Source: Viscum album (Eukaryota; Streptophyta; Magnoliopsida; Santalales; Viscaceae). From it: 64,000 nt of DNA. Shown here piece after piece: positions 1-13,418 of the stretch; position 1 is the first letter of the stretch; each line of letters starts with the position of its first letter. The stretch is taken from the NCBI GenBank assembly GCA_963277665.1, contig OY728143.1, positions 235,963,591 through 236,027,590 on the forward strand, read 5' to 3'. Below the pieces are notes generated by a model. It saw nothing but the letters and a program-made list of their open reading frames with translations, was not told where the DNA came from and ran no database searches. The translations under genes were made by a program, and so were the position numbers.

Positions 1-1569
1 TTGTATCACACATATATGAGTTATTTTATCATATCATCGTGGGATTAGATGATGATTGTTTCATTCCATGCTTTATGATAACATGTCCCACTAGGGACTC
101 ATTCTTCATATTCATTAAAATAATTTTTGAAAAAATATTAAATATTTGAAAATATTATTGCATTGTTTATTACTTGTTCAATGGAAAATTATTTATGAAT
201 ATTTATGTATATATTCAACCATTCATTTCCTACAAAGAAAAATTTTAAATAGTGTTTTTATACAAAAAATGGTACCATTGATAGGTTGAAGAATCCATGG
301 GATGAATCTACTAAAAATGTGGTTTCACCTAAACCACAGTTGAGCAAAAAACTTATAAATATTATCATGAATGAAATTCAAACTATTAAGAGACAAGATA
401 GAGATTATGAACTAAATAAATAGAACATTCAATATAGTTTTAGAATTATAAACAACCAGTGTTTTTATGGGATTTAAACATTATAATGAATAAGTGCGGA
501 TAAATATAATAAATATAATTTATTATTTTCATGGTACATAGCCAGAGATGATAAATATATTAGAAACCTATATATTGGAAGTTAGTTCACACTAATTGTA
601 GTATTATTTGTCCAAAATTAATCCAATATGGGAATTATATGATATGATTTTAATATAAATTTAAAATAAAATTTTATCCACACAATATCAAAATATCAAG
701 AACCACATATTTCATAATATTAATGAATAAAAAACTTATTGTGAATGAGTATTCAATAATGTTTATAAAAATGGTTCATTTGGATCCTACATATGATACT
801 CGTTAGTTCCTAATGGCGCTCATTTTTTAGGGATTATGACTGGTAAATAAAACTTAAAATAGACATTCATTGAAATATAAATTATATATATATATATATA
901 TTTGTTATTAATAGGGAAATTGTTGTCTAATTAGATCTTGTTGGAATTATATGGGAGTTCGTACATTTTTAGCACTATAGATCACTTTCAACTAATGTTC
1001 TATAAATAATAGAAGAACTCGTATCTATTATCATGAATATAAAACTCCCTAGACTAAGAAAATAAAATTAGTTAATTTTTCTCATATATCTGATATCAAA
1101 CTAGGGTAGTTTCATTGTGATCATTGATTCATATGAAGAATGAACATACTTCATAACAATGAAATTTTCACTAATGTAGAAAGAAAGAACATATCAATAT
1201 TTGTTTCATAATATTATGAGATAAGTGGGTGGATAATTCTCTAAACATCCTCATCCATTTTATTCTCAGATATCATAGACACATAAAACTAATTCACATC
1301 CACATACAATGTTTCCACATAAAAATTCAAGGGGTATTTCTATTGTTTAGTAAAAAACTCACCAGGGAAGTAATACTTATCACGTGACATCTAAGAGAAA
1401 ACATTATGAAGGATAGAATGGAATTTTTAGTGATTGCATAGCTCCCTTAATGGTTCTATGTATTATTCATCTATATGAACCTCTAATGTATGATTATTTT
1501 AAAACTAGATTATCACATCATTTTTTTCCTTCTATTGTGATTATAAAACTATGATTTCACATAGAAATG
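1..1569. other. AT-rich DNA, no gene recognised
   Basis: No open reading frame of useful length and no recognisable motif. A protease relic of a + strand Ty3/gypsy element begins just downstream, so this stretch sits where the gag region of that element would be. I could not match any gag motif (major homology region or CCHC zinc knuckle). It contains a short (AT)n run near 885-901. Confidence 0.4.
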
Positions 1570-1936
1570 ATTAATCATTTCTTGAATATAATGCCCTTTT
1601 TGGAATGTCGGAGTGTTGTGTATTTAAATACCCAGATTGTTTCATTACCATATATAGTGTTCGTTTTATTTTAAACTTTTTGGACATAGTGATTGGCATA
1701 TTTCAATTGATATTTATTATGGACATGTTGGTAGGGCTTAAATCCAATGTATAATACTATTCGCGGAGCCTGGAATTTACAACCCCATATGGATCTCAAA
1801 ATTTATTCAAGGGAGATTAGGATATAAATCCAAGAAGTTAAAATATCTTGTGATATAATATGGAACAATCATAGTACATTTTTTTGGAAATGACCCTAGT
1901 AGATGTTGAGGAAATTGGGAATTTTTATAAAATCCT
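1570..1936 (+). pseudogene. Ty3/gypsy protease-region relic (element E0, first part)
   Basis: Frame-hopping translation gives DIVIG near 1684, where gypsy proteases have D-V-I-L-G-M-D-W-L. About 25 codons later comes FTTPYGSQNLFKGD, like the family's stretch ending in F-x-G-D-R. Near 1880-1915 LEMTLVDVEEIGNF corresponds to the linker L-A-x-V-V-D before RT. Stops and frameshifts occur throughout, so no protein is made. The matching RT, RNase H and integrase lie about 28.7 kb downstream at 30.6-33.1 kb on the same strand. The intervening DNA is a - strand LTR element inserted just after this point. The protease call rests on weak similarity; the continuity with the downstream pol relic strengthens it. 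Confidence 0.5.
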
Positions 1937-4900
1937 TGTCATATTGTACATTAGAACTACATCTTTTTAGTAATACTCAAAAAATTACATAAAAAGACAT
2001 CCAAAGGCTCTATTATTCAAGTGCCATTGGAAACAAGGAAATGTAAACACTTATACATGATTGAGCTAGATAATCTCCAACTAGGTTCCACCAGACTAGA
2101 ACCACTCTTAGACATATCATACATAAAATATATTCTCATAACATGGGAATGGAATCATAAAAATTGGTGGTCTCATAATCTCAATAATGGGAATAAATAA
2201 AATATGTTACCATAAAAATGTCTCTAAGATTATGAGAATTTGACCATAACAATATAATATTATACCATGAATATCAAAAATCATAAATATGATACAAGGA
2301 ATAATGGTTACCTGTTCATAATGATTGATTCATAAGGAAATCAATATCATAATCCATGAAAGAATATCATAATAGTAAGGCATGTAATTTATGGAATGGA
2401 AGTCATATTATTACATTGTGAAAATGTATATATAGAAAAAAGATTATATCACTATGTTAACATCAATATATATAATTGTCGCATAAACCACTGTATTGGA
2501 AACCAGGTCCATGATGAACATTGTGAACATGTAATTAGGTTCACACAAAACATTATGAACATGTAATCAAGATCACACATAAAATTATGGAAATAGGACT
2601 AGGTAAATTCATAACACTGTGGAAATTTAATCAGGTTGAAAGATATCATTTTGAAAACATAATAAGTATCACACATAATATTCTAAAAATGTAATTAGGT
2701 CCATGCACAAACATATAGTCATGATACTAGGTCCATTAATAGCATTTTCAACATGTAATCCGGTTCACATAAAACATCTTGAACATGTAATAATTTTAAC
2801 TCATATTATTATGAATATGATATTAGGTTGGCACGTAGCATATATAGTCATGAGTCATGCATCATTACACAATTCATTGGAGGGAGATATGGCTCCCACT
2901 CCTTAGATAAAAAAATAACACAAACTTGTTGAAAAACATAAAAAAAGTCATCATATCATGACCCACAAAAGGGATGGTTTTAATAGAAATCATATCATAA
3001 ACCATGAAATAATATGGGTTTCATGAGAATTTCATCACATTATAACCCATGGAAAAGTTACTCATTTCATAATCATTTCATTAATTCATTTCAAATGAAT
3101 ATAATCGGATCCAAAAATGATATAATACATGGAAAAGATATGGGATTCATAAATATCACTCCATTAAAACATAAAACATTAAATAAATAATACAAATGGT
3201 ATTATTGGATCATGCCTTCAATAAATAAAAAATTATTTCAAAGGATGACATCTTAGAAAGATAAGGATCGTTGGAGGAAACTTGAAACATTTCATAAAGA
3301 AAATGGACATACATTAAAAATAATTTTAACTTAACCTTTTCAAAAATCCATTTCTCATAATTAAATAGTTACAATTTCATATAAATCATTTCCTGAGGGA
3401 AATATATTTTTTACTCTGTAAAATCTATTTAAAAAATTAAGCATATTTAAAACCTTTTTTTCAATATATAATTGATAACATTAAAAGGAATATTAAAAAT
3501 ATTTTTGAAAATAATGTTTATATGAAAACAATATGAAAACATATAATGAAATTATTAAAACATTTCAAAATCCTTTTACTTTTAAAATTCTTTTACATCA
3601 TAAAAATAATTCTGGAAATTATTTTGAAAAAAATTCCCTTAAAAATTATAAATACAACATGAAAGTAGTTTGAAAACAATAATTATCAACAATTTATAAG
3701 AAAAGGTTTAAAAAAACATGAAACACTATTTAAACATAAAATATTATTGAATTGTTTTTAGAAAACCTAGTTTTAAGGGAACACATATTTTTGAATGAAA
3801 TTAGAAATAATGTCAGATTATCATAAAAACAGCTCCTTAATTATCTTACATACAAAAAAGTGCGAAAAATGTTACTAATACATGAAGAAATCATGAATAA
3901 ACATAGTGGGAGAAAATATATGATTTATATTGAGTTATGGATAATAATATTTCATTAATAGATGAATACTCATAAACAATCCAGATTCTCCTTGAGGTTG
4001 TTTCAAAAAACACTCACCATATGAAAATTTTGAATTATACTCACCATTGTAAGAAAATGAAAATAAAGGAAAACTAAATTTTCCAGAAAACAATAAGTTT
4101 AATGATAAGAATTTTCATGTGGAACTATATACATATTTTGAAATAATATCCGTTCATAACAGTGAATGTGTCTAGAAAATGACTATTAAGACAAAATTAG
4201 ATTACGGATTTGGTTACTTTTAAAACATTAACCCCATGAAATAATGATCAATAATCAGTTTTGTAGATATATATAAATTAATGTATAATAATACAAAAAA
4301 TATTTATGATGGGAGTAAACACACAAATATATGAAATTGGAGGTGAAAAGTGATTATGTCATTGGGAAAAACAATAATGACGAATGGAAATTATTATTTT
4401 ATGTCTTCAATGTCATCATAATCATTAAAAATAAACTTATTTGGGTATGTACATTAGGTTTGCTCCAAATAGATTCTTGGTTTTTCTTTCTTCCTTATTA
4501 TAGGCTTCATGGAAGAAGGGATGGATTTTTTAATGTGAATTGGGTAGATAATGTAAGATACTATGTGGGTTGATATGAGTGAGGAAGGGGGAGAGGTATT
4601 TTACTTTTATAAAGGAGGGAGTATATAGACATTTCATTTATGAAATAATGTCAGGTTTACCCACATTATTACCTAAAAAATTCATCAATAAAAATAAAAA
4701 GATATAAATATAAGGTGTATTTAAGAAATATTTCTATCCCAAACTTTTTTAACAATTTACATGGTCATTTTGAACAATATGGTTACGTTTTGGTCCATTA
4801 TTAATCGTAATTTTAATTTAATCATTATACTAATTTTAATAAATTTTACTAATACATTTTTCCAAAAAATTATTTTCATGTTATTATAATATAATGATTA

Positions 4901-5700
4901 TAAATTTTATGATTATTTTTATCCTTTATTGATTCAATTCACAGGAGTGAAAAAATTTAGTTTAATTCCAATCCTACAAATGTGGTAAGAAAGTGGGTTT
5001 TCAAATGGATAATATTCCAATGTTTAATAATATTATATGTCTAAAGATAACATAAAAAATGATTCAAATTACCTAAATTGAATTAATATATATATTATTG
5101 GTCTAATATTACATTAATACCAACTATATATATAATTTCACAATATCAATAATTATATGAATAAATTATTTTGAATTAAAATTCAGTATTTTTCTTTATT
5201 CTTAAGAAAATGATGTTTCTTAGAAATATAACCAAAATTTACCTTATAATAATTTTAACCTTATGAACTCATAAATTGATTTTATTTTTTCAAATTAATT
5301 TCCTATGAGTGATTCAAATTAATTTTATCGTGGTTTAAAAGAAGACATAAAAGAAGTAGCTTTAATAAAAAATATTTTGAAACATATAAATATATTAAAA
5401 AATTATATATCTCATTTTAAATATGTTAATTTATATTAAAACATATGAAAATTATAATAACTACACATTTATATATATATTAATATTATAAATTTGTATG
5501 ATATAATTATCTCATTTTAAATAAATATTATATTAACATGTTGTTTGTTTTAGAAGCCATGTTGGTGTTGCATCAAGCACAAGCTTACCTTTTTTCAGCA
5601 TATAACAAACTTTTCACTTTGTGTCGAGTGAAATATAAGACATCATAGGAAACTAATTTATTCAAAATAAAAGGATCAAAAAATCCTTGTATGATACTTT
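1937..5700 (-). repeat. E1 left LTR (3' LTR in element orientation)
   Basis: Colinear with 8131-8317 joined to 26927-30555. The uninterrupted stretch 'ctccaactaggttcc' (about 2076-2090) followed by 'catatcatacataaa' (2115) shows the state of the right LTR before E2 inserted. Similarity is low (roughly two thirds identity by eye), so the copies are old. Both ends are estimated. Small open reading frames at 2703-2906 and 4331-4573 are not conserved in the other LTR and are not genes. Confidence 0.55.
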
Positions 5701-8116
5701 ATACCCGCCTTCAAATGAATTTCCCACAAAAAATCATTTGGGGTTTCAATAGTCTAATAATTGAATGTTTCTCTCCATGAAGATGACATTGTAAAATTGG
5801 ATACTAAAAATTTTATAAAAATTGAATATTTGAAGAAAAATATTAACCCATGGTTACCCATAACTAGGTTTACACAATGGATAACATATGTTGTAAGAGA
5901 ATAATGTAAATAGAGGAAAATCAAAACTAATTATAGAGATTGATAAAGATTGATGTTTACAGAAAAGTGGGGGATCGAAAGAAAGATAACAATCCAAAAA
6001 CCATAAAATGAATAAGTGTGAAAGATCTCATATATTACATAAAAAATGAAAATTTAGTAGCATTTTTTGATGACCATTTTTCTAAATAATATATTCCTCA
6101 TTTATTTCATTCCATTCCTTATGCACAATCACATCCTTTAGTTGTGACTAGATTAATTCCCACATCAACTCTTACTCCAAGGAGTTAAGGTGAAATTTTC
6201 ATTCATGAAAAACTAAATTATCATGAGATCTATTAATATAATGATAGTTCATTCCATATATCAAAAAATAAATTATGTTGATATGTTATCCAATATTCAT
6301 AAATCTACATATGGACAGATAATAATTTAATCTCTAAAGTATCATCCTAAATTCAACATATACCATTCAATAAATAGTTATCCTTATAACCTTTTTGGGA
6401 GGTTAATATTGAAAAAATTCTAAATAATGTCACTACATTATCTTTACATAGATCCACAATATATCATTATTTTGCATTTCGTTGTCAAATTCCAAACAGT
6501 TAAATATTGCCATTATATTTCCTATTGAAACAAGTTAATAATATAAATTATCACAAATCCTATTTACAAAACGTAATTCATTCATAATCCAACGATTACA
6601 AGATATATTTAATTTATAAAATAATTTTTAAACTTCATGAATGAAAACATATAAAATTTTGTCAAAATATACATTATTGTTTATTTGGTGGTAATTACCT
6701 TCTAATTTACTTATTCATATCCCAAAAATTATTATCCAAACATAATTATCTCTCCAACAAGACTAAATTAATAGTTACATTCCCTTAATAAAAATATCAA
6801 ATTTACATGAATTCAATTTTTACATAAAAAAAACATTATACACATCCTTTTAAATCTATACTAGAAAACATATTCAGAAAATTCATATATTTCATGATTA
6901 TTATAACATAGTCATTCAATTAAAAAACTTAAATACTTCATTCATATATCTTTATTCTCAAAAAAGTTACTAATATTATTTGTCTTATTTTGTAATACCA
7001 CATTCATAAAATCTGAAAAAAAATATCATGTCATATCATTAATCAAAATCAATTCATTAATGTTTACAAACAATACATTTAAAACAACACATACCTTTCA
7101 CATAAAGTGTCTCATTCATTAGTAGAAAAACCATTACATATACCACCTTTTAGATTATCTTCACGAGCCTTCCATAGAGGGACCAATTTTTCATTATTAT
7201 CAGTAGTTAAACATTTAATTCATTCATCAATCACTAATTCCTTTAGGGGGCCAATATTACCATATATTTCATTGACTGGTCATCTCTATTTCCATTTTTA
7301 TTTGATAACATATTCTTGGTCCTCTAACACATATACTTGAGTGTTCCTTTCCACATTATCAAATTGATGGAAACTGAATCGTCATTCCTCTATGGTCGCT
7401 AGTACTCAGTCTCTAATCAAACTCCTTCCTTCTATTCTTGTGTGTGTCTGAGGTTTACTTACGTTAAACCTTTTTAATCATCATATGTGAAAATTGAATA
7501 TTAATTAAGAAAAATTACTTCAATATACTGATAATCCCATTTCACTACCCATCAACAAGTTTCCAATCACATTCATTGTTAACCTAGTTTCATCTTGTTC
7601 TCTCCATTGATAAATTCTAAAAACCATAGAGTAATAAATGATTGTCAATGTGAGGAACAACATACAAATTAAAAAATAGTTATATGATGTCAAAATTAGC
7701 AATCCATAATTAATCTAGGTCACCATATGTTATTACTATGCTATTCAATTCCAACATAATTTTAAATGCATCATGATGGTTCACGAAGAGTTCGTGAATT
7801 CCTACATAATTTCCCTGGGGAGTCTCACTACAGGTGCATATTAAGTCCTATTTACATGTATCTAGAAATTATAGAGTCAGTATAGAGACAACATCTAAGA
7901 TTTTTTTACCCCAAGGTGGATTTGTGAAACTGCCATTTCCACTTGTAGTTTATGGAAAAGGATGTATGTATAGGAAACCATTCACTCTATCAATTTCCAT
8001 AATTACATGACATTTTCCTATTAGTTTCATTATCTATAGACTTATCCTTCGACATTCACTTATTTTACTCACTAAGGTATTCTCATCTTAATTTCCATTG
8101 GTAAAATAAACCTTTT
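5701..8116 (-). other. E1 internal domain, no coding capacity recognised
   Basis: Lies between the two E1 LTR copies. Short open reading frames exist on both strands (7107-7340 + and 7520-7702 -), but neither resembles gag, protease, RT or integrase. Just right of the left LTR the - strand has a weak purine-rich run ('gaaggcggg', near 5705-5713) that could be the polypurine tract. Either E1 was non-autonomous or its genes have decayed beyond recognition by eye. Confidence 0.4.
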
Positions 8117-8130
8117 ACTTTGATACCAAC
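8117..8130 (-). other. E1 primer-binding site
   Basis: On the - strand this reads GTTGGTATCAAAG, close to the TGGTATCAGAGC sequence complementary to the 3' end of initiator tRNA-Met that many plant LTR elements use. It directly abuts the E1 right LTR fragment and sets the - orientation of E1. The E2 internal domains carry the same PBS variant (TGGTATCAAAGG). Confidence 0.6.
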
Positions 8131-8317
8131 TATATCAACCCAGTATTAACGTACTGGGATTTATATCATTTTTAGGAATACAGAAATTATTACGCAATTA
8201 TACGACCCAATACTATATTATTTTAGTTCATTTGGAATCATGGAAATATAAAAACTGTTACATGTGTTATCTAAATCATCTCCCACTAGGTTCTCTAAGA
8301 ATATTAATGTGAAGCAC
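8131..8317 (-). repeat. E1 right LTR, left fragment
   Basis: Aligns with about 1940-2090 of the left LTR (shared 'tttttag-aata', 'attattttag/attattcaag', 'ctcc-actaggttc'). It is cut at 8317 by the E2 array. The missing remainder resumes at 26927. The last five bases, agcac, match atcac at 26927-26931 in four of five positions, consistent with a decayed target-site duplication of E2. Confidence 0.6.
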
Positions 8318-8814
8318 TGGCCTTAAACCTTACTTAATTATTGAATAAAATGAATAATTCACATTGAGGATCTTTTCAGGTTTAGAGTTTCATAGAATTA
8401 GGTCAAAACTTTTACAACTCAAAATATTACATAGTAGACACTTCTACTAAGTTTCCATAACATAAAAAAAACTTAAAAAGAAACATGTGTAGTTCCATGT
8501 TTTAGATAGCATGTATTTCCTTGATCCCATCCTTGACCCTATTCATCTTTAAGTCCTGTGGAATGCATTTCAAAAACTTGGGATGACCATAAAAAGCCCA
8601 ATAAAGGATACAAAAAGAAGGAAAACTATTAGTTTTTCCAAAACAACAAGTAAACCATGAGTAGTTCACCAAAGTAATACTTTTCCCTTTATGAAGTAGT
8701 AAAAACTCTTCACTAAATAAAAGACCATTACTTACCCTTTTGTAACCAAAAGATTACCATAAAACCCATGTAAAGAACACATAACATATAAAGGTAACTT
8801 GGGACATAAACATA

Positions 8815-8965
8815 CTTAAATGGAATAACCATACGGTCGAATTCCACACATACATAATGGAATAGCCATACGGCCGACTTCCATACCCAATGCATTGGAG
8901 GTTATAATGTAACCACCCGTCCTGGTATTCACGGCACCACCCGTCATATGGTCTATCACGTAACC
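8815..8965. repeat. Short subrepeats in E2 LTR A (copies in B and C)
   Basis: Two copies of a unit like 'tggaatarccatacggycga' (8820 and 8858) are followed by three copies of 'gtaaccacccgt' or 'gcaccacccgt' (8910-8971). The equivalent blocks in LTR B (15585-15740) and LTR C (22343-22498) keep the arrangement. They are CpG-containing islands within AT-rich LTR sequence. Function unknown. Confidence 0.6.
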
Positions 8966-9659
8966 ACCCGTAAAATGTCCAAGTACCGTCATTACACATA
9001 AAATATTGAAAATATATACATTTCAATAACAACATTTCATTTTCAATCATAATAATTAATTCCAAGATATTGAATTAATCAATCTACTTTCAAAAACCAT
9101 TTAAAAGAGATTTTTGAATCAAAGTGTCCCATACCACTTTGAAGCTTTTAATGGAATTATAATTTTAAAAAATTAATTTCCATATAAATAAATACTGAAA
9201 ACCATTTTGATAACATGGACATTAAAGATAAAGATTTATAATAATGAATCTTTAAAACATTTGAAACGATATTTTTGTTAAAGATTTTTTAACAAAATGA
9301 GAGACTCTTGAATACAAATAATCGTGGAATAACATTTAATCCAAGATTTATAATATCATGAGAATAAAGGGATTAATGATATAATATGTCAAAGGATATT
9401 ATAAACACCAAATAAGAGTGAATTGGTGCATACCAACAATGAAGTCTCAATGGAAATGTAAATTGAGATGAAATCCATTATAAAGAGGGTATCCTTAAAC
9501 TAAGGATAAATCTATCACATAATTATGTGTGAGAAATACAAATACACCCAATATAAGTGGATATTAAGTGTGAAACAATCTAAGGTCATTCACACATATT
9601 CATAGGATTACATGTTCAAGAAGTACAAGTTGAACCCAAAGAAATCAAAATTGGGTTAA

Positions 9660-10290
9660 GATGTTCCCTTGAAAAAATTCGACAGCCTAACGGCGTCACT
9701 TCAAAATTAAAAAAATTAGTCGATGAGAGAGTGAATGGTATCTCATCACTTGGACATAAACTTTACATCAATAATTATATATAATAACATATCCCAACAT
9801 AATAATATGTAAATTAAAATACTTAACAGAAGAAGTCTTTTAAAAAGAGGAGGGTGAAAGTTCCCCTTACCGAGTTGGGTAACAATCGAAACGTACACCC
9901 CATGGAAGAAGGGTCATACAATGAAGATGTAAATACCCATAAATGAAATTATACTACACAACGTGTATAATAATTGGCAGTACATACACCACTCAAAGGA
10001 AATAGTGGCAAACGCAGCATAAATTTCACGAGAATAAAAGTGGGATGAAAAATCCCTTACGAAAACTCGGTAGCCTAACGGCGCCACATAAATATTCCAA
10101 AAATGGATTTACGAGATCAAATAGGGTCTCTCATTATATGAACATAAAAATTACAGAATGAGAAATATAAAAGAACATACCCAAACATATGAAATATGAG
10201 CTTAAAAGAAATGACATAAAAGAGAGTACTTAAAAAGAAAGAGAGAGGTTGGATCTCTTACGAAAATTCGGCAGCCTAACGGCGCCACTC
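9660..10290. repeat. Three diverged subrepeats with core CGGCAGCCTAACGGCGCCAC, LTR A
   Basis: Cores begin at about 9679, 10067 and 10268. Each is preceded by 'cttacgaaaa-t' or 'cttgaaaaaat', then followed by a segment with 'ggattgatgaga' and 'tctcatcatatgaacataaaa'-type text (quoted in part). The repeat unit is about 200 bp, with one extra segment between the first and second copies. The core is GC-rich and contains the partial palindrome GGCGCC, in contrast with its surroundings. Confidence 0.7.
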
Positions 10291-10795
10291 AAAACTTCCA
10301 AAATGGATTGATGAGAGAGAATAGGGTCTCTCATCATATGAACATAAAAATTACAGTAAGATTAATATAAAATAACATCCCAATAACAAGAAATATGATC
10401 TTTAAAAGGAGAGACATAAAAGAGTGTACTTAAAAAGAAAGAGAGGAGTAGGATTCCTTACCTCAAGTCCAACTTGTCTTGTTCGTTTCTTTATATTCCT
10501 GAATAATAAACTTTGGTCAATTTATAATTTCTTAAGGACATACTATAAAGATTATTGTTCAGTTAATATCACATATTTTAATTTTATAATAATTGGTTAA
10601 TAATATGAGTTCATATCAGACGTTTTTGTCGATGTTTGGTACATGAGTCAAAAATGAACTTGTTTGAAAAATGATTGTCCATGTAGTTATAAGTAAATAA
10701 TTTCCAGAATAGTATTAATGATTAAGAAAATCATATATATCTAGTACATATTTATTTTATACTATTCCATATCATTTGGAGATAAAAAAAAAAGC

Positions 10796-11058
10796 ACCGT
10801 TCATGGATACAGTAGGCCGTACGTACGCATGAATGCTACTTTCATTTTTTTTCTTTGTCATATTAATGGAATTAAAACAAAATGAGATATATATATATAT
10901 GTGTTATAATTCCAGAATTATATCCATAATTTAGATGTAATATATCACATATATATCCATTATATATATGTACATATAATAGTACATAAAATTTTGAGAT
11001 AAGAAATGAAATGTACCGTTCATGGAGACGGTAAGCCGTACGTATGCATGAACGCTAC
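10796..11058. repeat. Two conserved hairpin motifs, LTR A
   Basis: Two copies (10796-10838, 11014-11058) of a roughly 43-bp motif: CGTTCATG, an inner segment with ACGG and CCGT arms plus CGTACGTACG, then CATGAACG. The outer arms CGTTCATG/CATGAACG are inverted repeats and the inner part can form a second stem. Each copy is followed by a T/C-rich segment and 'taatggaattaaaa'. Confidence 0.7.
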
Positions 11059-13403
11059 GTCCATTTCTATTTCATATTTAATGGAATTAAAAAATAATGA
11101 TACATAATAGTATTTTAATTCCAGTATGGTATAATATATAATATCATTAAATATATCCTTTATACGTACCACATATGGTATTAACGAATCAAATCACTTT
11201 GAGGGGGCGATAGTCCGCACTTCCTTAAATGAAGATATCGCGTTTACTCATAATAGAAACTGTAAAGGTATGCCATAAATGAAAAATACAGAATCTTAAG
11301 TAAAACATAAACATATTATATATCATATATAAATATAGTTTCATATTAATGGCCACCTTTGAAAGTGTTAGAAGAATGTTGAACAACGATCGTTTCGTGA
11401 GGCAGAAAATCGCCAACCACAGAAACAGTATGTTCTTTAACCATTAGACGAAGGTGTGTGTAAGTGTAGCTCTTATCCATATTATAACAACATCCTAGTA
11501 TATTTAAGATACTTGATTTGTTACAAAATAAATTAATAAAAATAGTTTAGGGGGTTGGAGAAGAAAAATAAAACAAAAGGACCCAAGTGAAGACATTACC
11601 TTAAAATCGGGTAACTCCCTTTGGTTTGAGCTAAAAGGATTCCTTGGGAAGACTTCTTCCTAATGTGAGGCTTCAAGGAGTTATAGAGGGATGTGGAGAG
11701 ACAAAATGGGCAGGGTTTTTACAAGCCAAAGTCTTTGTAAGTGTGGGTAAGGAGGTAGAGGTGGGGCCTTTTATAATATGAGAGGAGGGACACTCTTGGA
11801 AAGTAAAGAAATGTTACTTTATTTTAGAATGAGTTTTGGATTTTAATGGTCCCACATTGATGTATTTCTAGGATAAGGTGATAAGGGTTCAAACTCCACC
11901 CATAAAATAGGTTTTGGACATGTTTAGGTCTTAGATTTTACATTATCTTTCCATTTTATTTAAATCGTTAAATAATGAGGTCATCGCTGCATCATCATTA
12001 TGTCATAAATAATTTAATTTATTTAATGTCTAAAAATTATAAAAAAAATACTATCATGTAGGAAATCTTTTTAGATTTCCAATGACTATTTATAGTAAAA
12101 TATCTTACTTGTATAATCCCATGTAAAATTTCTTTTAGTAAAGCATCTCATGTTTGTGTCATTTTTACTTTAAATTAAATAAAAAGGTATTTATGTCATT
12201 TTCCAACCAATGTGGCTCCATGGGGTCCCCACATTGACCCATGGATTGTCTTGGTCTGCCATGACACATCCAATGAGGGTAAGACATGTTTCTTAGTCAT
12301 TTCATTTTATTAAAACATTATTTTTACCTTAAACTACACTAATTACCTCTAATCACGATTAAAAACATAATAAGTTACTATTCACCAAAAAATTATTTTA
12401 ATCTCATTGAACCACATTTTACTTCTTAATGACGACCATGTATGTCGGATTTTTGAAATTCAAAACACAGAGGTGGCAAAGTTTCATTTAAACGAAAAAT
12501 CAGTTTCTTTAACTACCACTTAGTGGTTTCACTATTCATAAAAAATTGACGTTTTCCAGAAAAAAACTTAAAATTCACCCTATGCTATATTTGATATTAC
12601 GAATTCAAAAATGAAGCCTATTTAAAAAAATTCAAAACATATAAGTTGCATTAATTAATTTGAAAATTAATTCCCACTGTCAAAACAAATAGCGTGTTTT
12701 TAAGAAACAATAAATATCAAAAGATTGACTCTAGTTTAAGTCCAATTTCAAGATGAAATTAATTCCAAAGACCAATATTGGATTAAATGGTAAAAATATA
12801 TTCTAATTGAACTTTAAAACTAATTCAAAATATAATCTAATCTTATAAATTAATTATATTAAAAAGAGGTTTTGAATTAAAATACAACATTTTTCACTAT
12901 TCATTAAAAATGAACTTTTATAGGAAAAATACCAAAAATTTACACAATGTAAATTTTTATGTCACGATTCTAAAGAAGAATTTTATTTTGTCAAATATTA
13001 CACATAAAATTGTCAAAAAGTGGATTTAAAAGAGGTTCGCCATCAAAAGGCGGTTAATCGACCTTTTAAAGAATATTAGAATGTTTACGCTTAAAATTGG
13101 ATTCATTCGCATTTTAAATACTCTAACATTAATTTCAAAAAGTAAAAAAAATTTACAAACATATATAATCATTTTGTAGTTAGTTCTGTTCATTCCCTCC
13201 ATTACAATGGCCAGGCGTTAACTACTATTTAAAATAATATTATTTTATTATTAGAGTGCAACGTAAGATTCCCAAGAAACTCGTTATTGCGTGTTGGGTA
13301 CACCATTGAGCATAGCCTCCCCTTTAAAGTCATATTAATATTTTATTCACAAATATGGATAAATGTTAAAATTTCATACTCTTTATTTACCTGTGGTGTT
13401 ACA

Positions 13404-13418
13404 TCCTTCCCCCCTTTT
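13404..13418 (-). other. E2 polypurine tract (I1)
   Basis: On + 'tccttccccccttt' directly follows LTR A; on - this is a purine run immediately upstream of the LTR start TGTAACA. That is the expected place for plus-strand priming in an LTR retrotransposon. Confidence 0.8.

Larger units (their letters stand above)
8318..13403 (-). repeat. E2 LTR A (5086 bp)
   Basis: On + it starts 'tggccttaaacc' and ends 'ggtgttaca', so in element orientation it is TGTAACACC...AAGGCCA, a canonical TG...CA LTR. It is the 3'-most LTR in the - orientation. It contains the subrepeats described separately. By eye it is more than 90% identical to LTRs B and C. Reading frames at 8754-9065 (-) and 11225-11416 (-) are not kept open in the other copies. 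Confidence 0.85.

Noticed and set aside
1932..1936. Target-site duplication for E1
   Set aside because: atcct against ctccc at 30556-30560 is not convincing and both boundaries are uncertain.
8754..9065. 103-codon gene on -
   Set aside because: Not open in the equivalent positions of LTRs B and C.
9660..10290. CRISPR-like spaced repeat
   Set aside because: Only three diverged copies with unequal spacing and similar 'spacers', inside a plant LTR.
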